This document shows positions 15,671-24,734 of a stretch of 32,445 nucleotides of DNA, piece after piece (the first letter of the stretch is position 1; each line of letters opens with the position of its first letter). The stretch is from NCBI GenBank assembly GCA_003232435.1, contig QIJL01000083.1:1-32445 (forward strand), written 5' to 3'. The stretch comes from Flavobacteriales bacterium. GTDB taxonomy: Bacteria > Bacteroidota > Bacteroidia > Flavobacteriales > Flavobacteriaceae. Both the position numbers and the translations under genes were made by a program. The notes beneath the pieces are model-generated. The model saw only the letters and a program-made list of their open reading frames with translations. It made no database searches and was not told where the DNA came from.

Positions 15671-18600
15671 CTATTTTTTTGATGTATTGCTGTTGGGAGA
15701 TTTCTTGTTTGCGCCTGTTTTAGTTGCTTTTGCTTTCGTGAGTGCCTTTTTAACGGCGGTGCTTTTCTTGGGTTGTTCGGCGGCAACTTTTTTAGAGGCC
15801 CTCGTTTTTTTGGCTCCTGGAATTGTTTTTTTTACGGCTGCTGCTTTTGTGGTGGTGGATTTGGCTTTTACAAGCTTCTTGGAAATAGGCTTGGCGGAAG
15901 ATATGGCCTTGGGCTTTATTTCTTTTTTTGGAGAAGCAGCCGCTTTCAAGGTGCTTCTTTTTGGCGCGGCCTTTTTAACAATTTTAGCGGGCATAGTAAC
16001 TGCAAAGACTGGCGCTATAACTGCTCTTTCCAATGCAGCGTTTTCAAAACCGGGCGTAGGTTCATTTTGCTCTTCGAGCCTTCTTTTTTCGCAGGGATCT
16101 GGTGCTACTTCATCTTCACAGGGAACAATAAGATGTTTGGGAGCAGAAACCAAAATGGATCGATTGGTGGAAGGGTTGATTACGGTTTCCCCAATAAAAT
16201 TGGAACTTGTCAGCTCTTTTTCTACATCGGCACATCCGCAGAAACGATTAAAAATTTCTTCCAGGCTTTCGTCTTCTTTCTCTTCCTCCTCAGAACTACG
16301 ATTGCCAACAACTGCAACTTCACCCTCCATTTCCAGCTCTTCGGCAGGTTCTTCTGTCGGATTCTCATCAATTACTCTATTGGGTTTAGCACAGCATTCT
16401 TCTTTGCAGACACCCATAAAAAAGTCTTTGATGAAATCTACATAGTCTCGCTCTTCAATGAAATTAATGATGGAAGAGGCGTAAATTTTTTGATTAAATT
16501 TCACTTCGGCGTTTTCATCAAATGCCCATGGTGTGAGGTAGTGAACAATTGCTTCATTGAGTTGTTTTAGATAAAACCCCTTGTCCAATCCGAAACGGAA
16601 TTTCACTTTAAAAAACACCATTACTTGCTCGTAGACTGGGTTCTTAGCATGCACACGAACAAATGGAGAGGTTCTTTTTTTGAGAAAATCTTCTATTTCC
16701 AAGAGGGTTCTTCTACCCGTTTTTGGGCGTAAGGGATCAATGGCGTTTCTGCTTTTAAGACTTGATATCGGTACCAGGAGCACATGACCTGGAGACACTT
16801 GCGGTCCGCAGCAGTGTTCGTGTACTGCAATAGTAGCTCCAGAGAGTTGTATTTCAATAGTTTGTGGTTCGCCATTAGCCACAACTGTAGCGGTAATGTT
16901 AGCCGCGTCAAAACCATTTGCAATAAAAATTTGTCCAGCTTGATTTGCAATATTCGTTACCGTATTGATGTCTCTAAAGGTGTTAACAGCAGTTATAACA
17001 ACCATTTGGGTTTTAGGCCCATTAGTCAATGCTTGTATTTTGGCTCGTTCATCTGGGTCAAATAGATCATTAGCTGCTGCAAAATTGGTATTATATCTTA
17101 CAAGGGTAGTACTATTGGGGTCATTGGTTATGATATTGTTTCTGCACAAACAGTTCGGATCTGTATGTGTAATGGCCTTGACTTTATAAATACTAGGAAA
17201 ACGATTCAGAACTAGATGTTCATAATCCCATGAGTTAACGGCTCTTGCCTTGTGTCTTAACCTTTCGCTTACCCTTGTGTAAAAACCCTTGCCAGCTTCT
17301 TTGGCCTTTCCATTCCAAGAGGCAAAGGGTTGCATTACAGATTTCACCTCCGCTTTACCAACAACTAATTTGCCAATAGATTCTGCACGTAGAGGGCACT
17401 CAAAATGTGTTTGATCATTATCACGATCATCAAATTTGGCTACGACGGCCTGAGCGACAACATCTATTAGTTTTGGTATTCTATCCGAATTCTCCGTAAC
17501 GCTAGTTCGAAACCAATGTAATCCTGGTGTAACTATTGTATTGTTATTAGTCGCATCCGCAGGAACCTCGATTTTTACAATGCCCGTGGTCTGAAAACCA
17601 TAGGTTCCATCAGATATAATATTGATATCATTAAAGGGTTTCCATTCATTATTAGATAAATAAGACCAGTTAATTGATGGTGAATCATTGTCTGTGTTCT
17701 TTTCACTTCCTTGTGCAAATTGGAATAAAAGGGTTACTGTCTGCAAAGGTTTTAGGTTTTCAAGTCCGATATAGAGAAGACCTTCTTCTTGAGTGTTCCC
17801 TGAATACTGATTGATGGAAATTCCTAGTGAATCTTCTAAACCGCTGGCGTTAAGTGCCATTTGTTTTAGTAATTGTCTTTTAGCTGAAGAGCGAAGGTTA
17901 TACTTCCCTTGGAATTCATTTTCAGAACTATTCAAGTTTAGATTTCTATAGGGTGTTGTATAACTGAAACTAGGAAGCAAGAGCCCATCAGTATCTACCA
18001 GCAGATTGTCTTTGGCGGCGTCTAATTGATTAAACTGTTTTATGCGATCAAGAGGCCTGGTCTTTATACCAACAAATTCATTTTCATTAGGGTTAGGTCG
18101 GGTAATGAGTGCCTCAACCGTACCAAATGGGTAAACATGATAAATTTGGTCAATTGTTGGGTCAAGTTGATTTAATTCAGATTCATAGCTGATAGCAACT
18201 GCTTTGAATTTAATTTGTTCGGCGTCTTCTTGCATCACCTGAAAGGAAGTAAGTTCACCACTGCCTTTAGCTGACCTGTTTAGCTGAATTTCAAGAAACC
18301 CCTTAATGGTTTCCCTCGAATATTTTTTGTAGAAAGTCAAAGGTTTTCTATCCAGAGTAGAATTGGTGTTCAATATGTTATGGGTAAGAGCCGTTATGGT
18401 GAACCCTTCCGAACCTGCTTTGCCGAGGGGTGTCCATTGCCGCCCGGTCCGGGCATTCACTTTAAAAGGTGAATTTGCAATGGGAACGGCATTGCTTACC
18501 ATGGCACTTGCGGGAGCTGTGCTAAAAATTACGGGTTCTGGGGGTGCCGTGACTGCAAGCTGAATATTCACGGAAAGAGCTGTCACTGGTTTGTTGAATA

Positions 18601-20494
18601 TTTCACCCTCACCTATGTACAGACTTTTACCCATATTAGGATAAGCAGTAAAGGGATCAAAGACCTTATCTGGATCAATCGCCCCTGCATCATTTTGGAG
18701 GGTCAACTTTGTTAACCCATCCATATTTGGACCATTTTCTAATTCCGTAGTATTTATCGAACCGACTTTGACAGATAACGACGAGATTTCAAATTTTAGG
18801 GATTTAAAGACCTCTTCATTTATAGCTAATTGAGGGCCAAATAAAATTTGCATTACCGGATAACTCGTTGTAAAAGTATTAAGGTGAACTTCTGGATTAT
18901 ACCCTACAATAGGGGCTTCACTGGGGGAGAGGTATATAAATAACTGATTTTCGGATACAAAGTATCCGGTTTCTATGCTTGTTTCATGTCCGCCAAACTT
19001 TCTCGTATCTAAAACGGCTTGCAGTTTGGCCCGATTATCGGGATTTGGGTTTTCGTCGATTGTAAGCCAGCCCTTCTCCGTGGTCAATTTTATTTGTATG
19101 GTACTTTCTTGTATAGCAGTATGTTTCATTACATCACTAATACCATTGAGTTCGTATTTAATTAGCCTATTCCCGCCTTGAAGGACCAATTGTGGTGAAG
19201 CAATTGCAAAACCTATAGCTGCGTTGTTATTGAAATGAAATTGCTCTTTTATATTCTCGATTTCATCGCAAATGTTTTTCGGAAATAGATTAATATCCCT
19301 TCCGCGTCCGAATGTATCCCACTTCGGGTACTGGTCTTCAAATGGTTTTCCTAAGCCATCCAATGAATTTGCAACTGGGCGCGCAAAAATCTCTTTTATT
19401 CCTATAATTCCGTCTTCAAGAGTGACTTTCTCTATGAAAAGTGTTTTTAGTTCTGCAACTTTCGCCTCATTGATTATAATTTCGTCATCGATCTGATATA
19501 CTTGATCTAATCCGGAATTGTCTTTACCACCATCTACTTCGGTTTCTTTTTCGATACGAAATTCTGAAGTACCCTTGGCAAGCTCAAAGACCACATGAAC
19601 TTTATCTGGTATGGATGGTTTTTCAACAAGTTGCAGCACATCTCTATAATAGAAGTTGAGCATGCGTTCGGTAATGCCATTCATTTGATCTTGAACGATG
19701 TCAAAAAGCTTAAGAAAGGTGATAAACAATGCCATATGTGGTTGATGGGAAGGATAATCCTCTAGAGAGGCTAGTAAATACCCTTCAGACCTTTCTACCA
19801 ATCCTGATAGATAGCCATAAAATGACAAGAAAATAGTATCGATAAATAGGGCAGCATTTCTTATTTTACTCGCTTCATCGGTACCTTCATAGACTGATAA
19901 GTCGGGATCTATGGGTTGATCAAGGCCCCACAAAATAAGATCTTTAAGTTCTGAAAAATCAACATTTAGCTGAGTGCCAGGATCAACAATGACATAACCG
20001 CCTTCAATGGTTTTTGATTTCTGTAATTGATCGCTTAACGAGGAGTTAATGGCTAGTAGTATATCTTTGTAAAGGGGATTTGTTGGTATCGTTAACGCAA
20101 GCCATTTTTCCAATCGTACTGCAATACCAATAATTGGGGCGTAGAGCGCAGTTAACAGATCTGCTTCAGGATTTGCCTCTAGATTTGCTCTCGTTTCATC
20201 ATAGTCCTTTTTAATTTGAGCTAGATCGACCACTCCTATGGAAGCAGTAATTACGGATACGTCCTTACGAAAAAATTCTTTCCAACTGATTTTGCACTCT
20301 GGTGTTCCGTCAGAAATGGACTGTTCTGGAAGATCGTAAAACCGAATTTGCCCAGCATAGCGTTTTGCATAAACCAATAACTCTTTTATCCCGCGATTGT
20401 CAATTGGTGCGTAATCAGGATCCAAAGCACTTAGATATCGATCTAGTTGTCTTGACCCGTCTCTATTAATTGTATGTTCACATGTACAGCTCAT
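15671..20494 (-). CDS. Giant baseplate J-like protein (Afp11-like) with histone-H1-like tail
   Basis: A 1607-aa baseplate protein. The N-terminal 130 residues and the long middle match putative baseplate assembly proteins of the J/gp47 type; the region around residues 1290-1370 (VYEQVMVFFKVKF, then a helix and IYASSIINFIEERDYVDFI) is the typical J C-terminal fold. Two additions are odd. Residues about 1373-1413 are very acidic (many Glu). Residues 1500-1607 are a low-complexity tail of Lys, Ala, Thr, Ser and Pro with about 32 Lys, resembling histone H1 or chlamydial Hc1 tails. Cysteine clusters (KEECC, FCGC) lie between. The start codon overlaps the gp25-like gene stop (ATGA). The core role is structural; the tail's role is unknown and may be nucleic-acid or surface binding. 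Confidence 0.85.
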   Translation of the reverse strand: MSCTCEHTINRDGSRQLDRYLSALDPDYAPIDNRGIKELLVYAKRYAGQIRFYDLPEQSISDGTPECKISWKEFFRKDVSVITASIGVVDLAQIKKDYDETRANLEANPEADLLTALYAPIIGIAVRLEKWLALTIPTNPLYKDILLAINSSLSDQLQKSKTIEGGYVIVDPGTQLNVDFSELKDLILWGLDQPIDPDLSVYEGTDEASKIRNAALFIDTIFLSFYGYLSGLVERSEGYLLASLEDYPSHQPHMALFITFLKLFDIVQDQMNGITERMLNFYYRDVLQLVEKPSIPDKVHVVFELAKGTSEFRIEKETEVDGGKDNSGLDQVYQIDDEIIINEAKVAELKTLFIEKVTLEDGIIGIKEIFARPVANSLDGLGKPFEDQYPKWDTFGRGRDINLFPKNICDEIENIKEQFHFNNNAAIGFAIASPQLVLQGGNRLIKYELNGISDVMKHTAIQESTIQIKLTTEKGWLTIDENPNPDNRAKLQAVLDTRKFGGHETSIETGYFVSENQLFIYLSPSEAPIVGYNPEVHLNTFTTSYPVMQILFGPQLAINEEVFKSLKFEISSLSVKVGSINTTELENGPNMDGLTKLTLQNDAGAIDPDKVFDPFTAYPNMGKSLYIGEGEIFNKPVTALSVNIQLAVTAPPEPVIFSTAPASAMVSNAVPIANSPFKVNARTGRQWTPLGKAGSEGFTITALTHNILNTNSTLDRKPLTFYKKYSRETIKGFLEIQLNRSAKGSGELTSFQVMQEDAEQIKFKAVAISYESELNQLDPTIDQIYHVYPFGTVEALITRPNPNENEFVGIKTRPLDRIKQFNQLDAAKDNLLVDTDGLLLPSFSYTTPYRNLNLNSSENEFQGKYNLRSSAKRQLLKQMALNASGLEDSLGISINQYSGNTQEEGLLYIGLENLKPLQTVTLLFQFAQGSEKNTDNDSPSINWSYLSNNEWKPFNDINIISDGTYGFQTTGIVKIEVPADATNNNTIVTPGLHWFRTSVTENSDRIPKLIDVVAQAVVAKFDDRDNDQTHFECPLRAESIGKLVVGKAEVKSVMQPFASWNGKAKEAGKGFYTRVSERLRHKARAVNSWDYEHLVLNRFPSIYKVKAITHTDPNCLCRNNIITNDPNSTTLVRYNTNFAAANDLFDPDERAKIQALTNGPKTQMVVITAVNTFRDINTVTNIANQAGQIFIANGFDAANITATVVANGEPQTIEIQLSGATIAVHEHCCGPQVSPGHVLLVPISSLKSRNAIDPLRPKTGRRTLLEIEDFLKKRTSPFVRVHAKNPVYEQVMVFFKVKFRFGLDKGFYLKQLNEAIVHYLTPWAFDENAEVKFNQKIYASSIINFIEERDYVDFIKDFFMGVCKEECCAKPNRVIDENPTEEPAEELEMEGEVAVVGNRSSEEEEKEDESLEEIFNRFCGCADVEKELTSSNFIGETVINPSTNRSILVSAPKHLIVPCEDEVAPDPCEKRRLEEQNEPTPGFENAALERAVIAPVFAVTMPAKIVKKAAPKRSTLKAAASPKKEIKPKAISSAKPISKKLVKAKSTTTKAAAVKKTIPGAKKTRASKKVAAEQPKKSTAVKKALTKAKATKTGANKKSPNSNTSKK

Positions 20495-20910
20495 CCTCTT
20501 TCAATATTTGTAGCCTCATCCATATAAAATGGGAATACGTAGTTATATCTGGTGTTGGTGGTAACTATGGTGTATTGTATGTTGATTTCTAGTCGGCCTT
20601 CTTCCTGAAATGCTGTCGAACTGATATCTTCAACAATAATTCGAGGTTCATGAAACACCAAGGCGTCATGCACGAATTTTTCGGCCAAAGCTATATTTGG
20701 AATGTTCATTGCCTCAAAGATCTGAGGTCGTAGATTACAACCGAAAGTAGGTAGCTTCACCCGCTCTCCAGTAAGGGTACACAGAATAATTTCCATACTA
20801 CTCCGCACATCCTCTTCTTGAGCGACCATCTCTACCCCATGCCACTGCCGATTGAATGAGGGTGGAAAATTCCATCCGGTTCCTAAAAATGACTTATCTA
20901 TATTTTCCAT
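20491..20910 (-). CDS. gp25-like baseplate protein (Afp9-like)
   Basis: A 139-aa protein of the GPW/gp25 family, the small baseplate component that nucleates the sheath. Typical motifs are GTGWNFPPSF at the start, EEDVRSSMEIILCT, then TFGCNLRPQIFE and a beta-rich C-terminus. Length is normal for the family. It follows the PAAR gene by 24 bases, so the order here is spike, PAAR, gp25, rather than spike, gp25, PAAR as in the Afp cluster. Its TGA overlaps the next ATG, coupling its translation to the giant baseplate protein. Confidence 0.9.
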   Translation of the reverse strand: MENIDKSFLGTGWNFPPSFNRQWHGVEMVAQEEDVRSSMEIILCTLTGERVKLPTFGCNLRPQIFEAMNIPNIALAEKFVHDALVFHEPRIIVEDISSTAFQEEGRLEINIQYTIVTTNTRYNYVFPFYMDEATNIERG

Positions 20911-20934
20911 AGCTACCTCCTTTTATATGTTATT

Positions 20935-21228
20935 TCAGCCCCCGATTTTTACTGTCGGACAGCCTACGGTTATACTACCACCATGGGTGGTAGTATCTCC
21001 TTTTCTCGCAGCAAATTTCCCTCCTATTTTTACACTGCTCGAACCGGACATTATACTATCTGGCGGTCCTGCACAAGTACAGGAATCCCCTACCACAGCA
21101 GCCGGTAGTCCTCCAATTCTGACAGTCGCAATCCCAGGGGGTAAGATTGGCCCTCCTGTATGAGGACTGCTGTTTGGATTGGTCATCGGACAACTGTGAT
21201 TGTCTCCTACTCTTGCTGCATCTGGCAT
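20935..21228 (-). CDS. PAAR-repeat spike tip protein (Afp10-like)
   Basis: A 97-aa protein with PAAR-type repeats: AARVGDNHSCP at the start, IGGLPAAVVGDSCTCAG in the middle and ARKGDTTTHGG near the end. PAAR proteins form the sharp zinc-bound cone on the VgrG spike; H11, C13 and the later Cys/His residues are candidate ligands. It starts 11 bases after the spike gene, which supports a tip role. No cargo domain is fused to it. Confidence 0.9.
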   Translation of the reverse strand: MPDAARVGDNHSCPMTNPNSSPHTGGPILPPGIATVRIGGLPAAVVGDSCTCAGPPDSIMSGSSSVKIGGKFAARKGDTTTHGGSITVGCPTVKIGG

Positions 21229-21239
21229 TGAATTTCTAT

Positions 21240-22898
21240 TTAATTAATGGCAACCTGCGTGCCTGATATAGTTATATTTTTTCCACTACCCGCCTGAATC
21301 GTTATTCCTTGGGCATCCATTTTAATCGTATTTTGATGCTCATCTTTCATCTCAAATGCCCCTGAACTACTGTCCATGGATAATGTCTTCTCTCCGCTTC
21401 CGGCAGATATGCTGAGTTTAATACTCTTTTTGCTATCGTCAAAAATCAGTTTGTTTCCTTCTTTGGTTACTATACCATATTGAATGGCACCTTCTTCTTC
21501 AGGCAAAGGAGATTGTTTTTTTTCTTTACTGTGTAAATAACCTAAAATGACCGGCTCCCTCGGGTCATCGTTTAAAAACCCAATAATAACTTCATCTTCT
21601 TCTTGTGGCCTGAAATAAACCCCGTGATTTTCACCAGCATCTAGGGTTGCTACTCTTGCCCAAATACCTTTGTTGGCTTCTGACGTAATTAATGGAGCAT
21701 GGACTTTTACCCTATACTGTCCTTCTTGATCATTAATATCTTTAACTATTCCTATTTGAAGTCCATTGACACCTGGCAACAATCCACTTGCTGGTTTATC
21801 CATGAGGTCTTCCTTCCTATAAAACCACTCATCGCGCCAACCGAATTGAACATCGGTCTGCCATTGACCTTCAAAATGATGAAGGATACCTGTTATGAAT
21901 ACATTTCCATTGAATCGGGCCCCAACCCCTGCCAGCTTAATTAGTGCGCCTGGCTTTATATTTGCCCTGCCTTGTATTCTTACTCTACCTACTGCATGAC
22001 CAAGATGAGTTCTCATCGAATGCGCATTCGTCCAATCATTCAATTGTTCTGTAGTGAGATTCCCGGAGTGAAGTAGTTTAATTTCTGACTCCAAGACCGC
22101 GCCCATTTCATTCGCAGTAAAATTTCCCGTTTCTGCAAATTCTACTGTACTTTCGCCAGATACGTCTAACTGCTGTTGGCTATAATTCCAAGACTGACTT
22201 ACAATTTGTTTGGCATGATTTCTAGTATCGACTTCTGCTTCAATTTCCCATAAATTATCGCCATAGGTAACTGTACAAATGGGTTCTCCTACTGTACTTG
22301 GTTTTTTTACTACCAAGGTGCCATCATCAGTAAACACAAGCATTCCATTGGCCTCCGCGCGGGTTACGATGAAATCCCAATCTGTTACGTTGAACTGAAC
22401 CAATTGCTTGTGCGTGAAGGTGGTTTCCTCAATACTTTTTTGAAGATCGCCGGCCAATTCAGTCATGACTACGGAATCTTTTTTATCAATATGGTAGGCG
22501 CTTTTTCGTGCACCTGTGAGTTTAATGGCTTTGTCTTTAGCTTCAATCAAAAGAAGAGATGGGCCACTACGCCTGATTTTAATACCGTGTTTTACAATTA
22601 TTCCCTCAAAAACGGTTTCAACCGCTCCTTCATAACCCAATTGCACTTTTATTTTATTTCCTGGTTTTAGGCTATCTGAACTGCTTAACTCAAAATCTCG
22701 ATCTGCCATTGAGCCGTCTCTGAAAGACATCTTAGCAAAGGCCACTTTATTATACGATTTGTTGATGGTAATGGTAAAAAGACCAATTTCATTGCTCAAT
22801 TCGGTGAGGTCACCATTGGGTGGGCCAACAAAGACCTTCCTACTCACTACGCTTTGGGTGCTTTCGGTTCCAGGAATGTTGCTTGCGAGTGCTGTCAT
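21240..22898 (-). CDS. VgrG-like spike protein (Afp8-like)
   Basis: A 552-aa spike. The first 350 residues match the gp27-like hub of VgrG/Afp8 (GLFTITINKSYNKVAFAKMSF, later WDFIVTRAEANGM). Residues about 378-455 are a gp5-type OB fold (GIVKDINDQEGQYRVKVHAP, then YFRPQEEDEVIIGF and REPVILGYL). Residues about 475-552 are short repeats (NTIKMDAQGITIQAGSG), the triple beta-helix needle that carries the PAAR tip. The protein is complete with no extra effector domain. It follows the LysM gene by 10 bases. Confidence 0.92.
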   Translation of the reverse strand: MTALASNIPGTESTQSVVSRKVFVGPPNGDLTELSNEIGLFTITINKSYNKVAFAKMSFRDGSMADRDFELSSSDSLKPGNKIKVQLGYEGAVETVFEGIIVKHGIKIRRSGPSLLLIEAKDKAIKLTGARKSAYHIDKKDSVVMTELAGDLQKSIEETTFTHKQLVQFNVTDWDFIVTRAEANGMLVFTDDGTLVVKKPSTVGEPICTVTYGDNLWEIEAEVDTRNHAKQIVSQSWNYSQQQLDVSGESTVEFAETGNFTANEMGAVLESEIKLLHSGNLTTEQLNDWTNAHSMRTHLGHAVGRVRIQGRANIKPGALIKLAGVGARFNGNVFITGILHHFEGQWQTDVQFGWRDEWFYRKEDLMDKPASGLLPGVNGLQIGIVKDINDQEGQYRVKVHAPLITSEANKGIWARVATLDAGENHGVYFRPQEEDEVIIGFLNDDPREPVILGYLHSKEKKQSPLPEEEGAIQYGIVTKEGNKLIFDDSKKSIKLSISAGSGEKTLSMDSSSGAFEMKDEHQNTIKMDAQGITIQAGSGKNITISGTQVAIN

Positions 22899-22908
22899 AA
22901 TTCAAATA

Positions 22909-23592
22909 TTATTCAACGGCTATGGGTGGAAAAATTAAAGTTGATCCTGCCTTAAGCTTTCTGAAATTATGTAGCTTATTTGCTCTTGCTACTTGAATCT
23001 CATAGTCTTGATTTTTATAGATATCTCTAGTTAATAAGGGCAGAAGATCACCTTCTCCTACTATTTTGCTATGGGTTAGGTCTGGGGACGACAACATACT
23101 TAAAACATCACTTAGCACTTTAATGGTATGTTCTGAAAACGTTGCGGTTACCTTGGCTCGAATCGGTAACCCGAACATGTCGAACATGGTGTAATTCACT
23201 TCTGATGAAAGGAGCACACAGGTATTTATGAAGGTGCCATATTGTACGATAAGAAAGTTTGGCCGATGCAGCGTCCCTTTTATTCCAGTTGTAGTTGCCC
23301 TAAATAGTGCTATTTGGGCCGTAACCGGAATTTTTACACCATTCGTATTTACCCCAGTACCGTCTAGCGTGAAGGAAATAGAAAAATTTCTTGGTTTTGT
23401 TTTTTCATATTGATGTGCCGCTCCGGTTTCTCCGCCAGCACATGCTGCGTTCCAATCCAAATCTTCCTTAATCGAAAAGCTTTCTGGGTTGAACATGGCT
23501 ATAAAGGGTAGACCAATTGGAAAACCCCCACTTGCATCAATAGGAATAATCTTAAGGTTAAATACAAGTTTCGCTAAACTTTGAGTGTCCAT
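22909..23592 (-). CDS. LysM-containing tube/baseplate connector (Afp7-like, gp53-like)
   Basis: A 227-aa protein. The first 160 residues are beta-rich (FIAMFNPESFSIKEDLDWN, then NFSISFTLDGTGVN), as in Afp7/gp53-like proteins that bridge tube and baseplate. The C-terminus (about 180-225) is a LysM-type repeat ending in a short helix and KLKAGSTLIFPP. In CIS this LysM works as a structural contact rather than as a wall binder. It sits between the DUF5908 and spike genes, exactly as in Afp and PVC clusters. Confidence 0.85.
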   Translation of the reverse strand: MDTQSLAKLVFNLKIIPIDASGGFPIGLPFIAMFNPESFSIKEDLDWNAACAGGETGAAHQYEKTKPRNFSISFTLDGTGVNTNGVKIPVTAQIALFRATTTGIKGTLHRPNFLIVQYGTFINTCVLLSSEVNYTMFDMFGLPIRAKVTATFSEHTIKVLSDVLSMLSSPDLTHSKIVGEGDLLPLLTRDIYKNQDYEIQVARANKLHNFRKLKAGSTLIFPPIAVE

Positions 23593-23595
23593 GTT

Positions 23596-23763
23596 TTATC
23601 TTTCTTTTTTTTCTCTGAGGATTTCTAAAACTTTTTCGACCAACTCCGATTCTGTACTTGTACCGGTACTTTGCGGCGGACAATTGGGTTCTGTAGCTGT
23701 GCCAGTACTCGGGGTAGGTGCAACTACCGCTCTAATGATTACTTCATTGATTTGTACCGCCAT
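23596..23763 (-). CDS. Small DUF5908 protein (Afp6-like)
   Basis: A 55-aa ORF, ATG at 23763 and TAA at 23596-23598, fitted between the second tube gene and the LysM gene with 3-base gaps on each side. The N-terminus MAVQINEVIIRAVV is the hallmark of DUF5908/Afp6-like proteins; the middle is Pro/Thr/Ser-rich and the end is a charged helix (ELVEKVLEILREKKER). Afp6-type proteins are conserved in eCIS clusters, with a role in assembly that is not settled. The close packing and the family motif make it a real gene. Confidence 0.85.
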   Translation of the reverse strand: MAVQINEVIIRAVVAPTPSTGTATEPNCPPQSTGTSTESELVEKVLEILREKKER

Positions 23764-23766
23764 GCG

Positions 23767-24234
23767 CTATAGGGTTTTTTCAAAATACTTATATGATAAT
23801 TCCAAAGTCTCAACAACAACGGTGTTTTCAGTTGCTGAAAAGTTGGAAGTAGACCATTTTACAGGGTAGGCTCCAACTACATTCCATACGGCCAGAGGTT
23901 CTCCTGCTTCATCTAAAAGGGTTACCAAAATATCAGCAGGTGAAAAGTCATAGACCAAAGCTGTGAAATAAGTGTTCATAGCTGATTTGATCCACTTTAG
24001 AATTGCTGTCCCCTGAAGCATACCCCTTTTAAGAACAAGGTTTGGATACTTCGCCCGTTTGGGTAGTTTATGAACAAATCTATTCTCTCCCCCTTCTACC
24101 AGATCTTCAGTTTCAATTTCAAAGGATAAACCCCCGACTTCTTGAAACCGCTGCTCGGTATCTGAATCCATACCATTTACACCTAAGAATTCTACCTTAA
24201 AGTGAAAACCGGTTGGTGGATGGTAAGTTGCCAT
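23767..24234 (-). CDS. Inner tube protein, second copy (Afp5-like)
   Basis: A 155-aa member of the T4 gp19-like tail tube family: FHFKVEFLGV at the start, RFQEVGGLSFEIETEDL, then LPKRAKYPNLVLKRG and a final beta-strand region ending ELSYKYFEK. The position just before the DUF5908 gene matches Afp5, the tube initiator ring that contacts the baseplate. It starts 6 bases after the other tube gene. It is a divergent paralogue of that gene rather than a copy. Confidence 0.88.
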   Translation of the reverse strand: MATYHPPTGFHFKVEFLGVNGMDSDTEQRFQEVGGLSFEIETEDLVEGGENRFVHKLPKRAKYPNLVLKRGMLQGTAILKWIKSAMNTYFTALVYDFSPADILVTLLDEAGEPLAVWNVVGAYPVKWSTSNFSATENTVVVETLELSYKYFEKTL

Positions 24235-24240
24235 AGTATG

Positions 24241-24675
24241 TTATGGTGTAGATTGTGTAATTCCTTCGTGGGCTAGCTCTACACCTTCTATGGCAATTTC
24301 ATTGCCTGTTGCGTTTAGCCCCGGACCATCGCATTTAATAGGCCATGCCTGAGTTATGCTCCAAATGAATACAGGCGCACCTTCATCATTTAACATGGTA
24401 ATAGTGAGATCTCTTCGTTCAATATTGGGCTGCCCCGTATTGTTGAACCAATTATATAGGTCAATGTTACCAGCACATATGCCTCGCTTCAGCGATATAT
24501 TGCCTGATTTTCGAATGCCTGGGCGTTTGAGTGCCAGGGTATTGGCTGACATGAGCCCATCTCTATAGTCAATAGAATCTATCTCTACGGTGAGGCCTCC
24601 AACCTCTGAAAAACCGATATCTTCTCCACCCCAAGAAACGCTGAAGTGAAATACTGTTAATGGATATTGTGCCAT
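24241..24675 (-). CDS. Inner tube protein (Afp1-like, main tube)
   Basis: A 144-aa gp19-like tube protein: FHFSVSWGGEDIGFSEVGGLTVEID, then RKSGNISLKRGI and a terminal GVELAHEGI. By position right after the sheath gene it is the likely major tube subunit, stacked in hexamers inside the sheath. A 51-base gap with a hairpin separates it from the sheath stop, and an A/T-rich leader (CCATAAAAA) directly precedes the ATG, as in well-expressed Bacteroidetes genes. Which of the two tube proteins is the major one is inferred from gene order. Confidence 0.88.
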   Translation of the reverse strand: MAQYPLTVFHFSVSWGGEDIGFSEVGGLTVEIDSIDYRDGLMSANTLALKRPGIRKSGNISLKRGICAGNIDLYNWFNNTGQPNIERRDLTITMLNDEGAPVFIWSITQAWPIKCDGPGLNATGNEIAIEGVELAHEGITQSTP

Positions 24676-24717
24676 TTTTTATGGATTTATTATTAGAAAA
24701 ATTGAAATTAAATTGAG

Positions 24718-24734
24718 CTTCCTGTATCAGGAAG
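24718..24734 (-). promoter_or_regulatory. 7-bp hairpin on the sheath stop codon
   Basis: CTTCCTG and CAGGAAG pair around a 3-base loop, spanning the TGA of the sheath gene (24727-24729). It lies in the 51-base gap before the main tube gene. There is no T-run immediately after it on the minus strand, so it is more likely an mRNA processing or stability element, or a weak attenuator between sheath and tube, than a full terminator. Confidence 0.45.

Noticed and set aside
15564-16570. Two plus-strand open frames (up to 293 codons) opposite the end of the giant baseplate gene
   Set aside because: They are shadows of the Lys/Ala-rich tail and acidic region, giving Phe/Leu/Gly-rich products; the minus-strand reading matches a known family.
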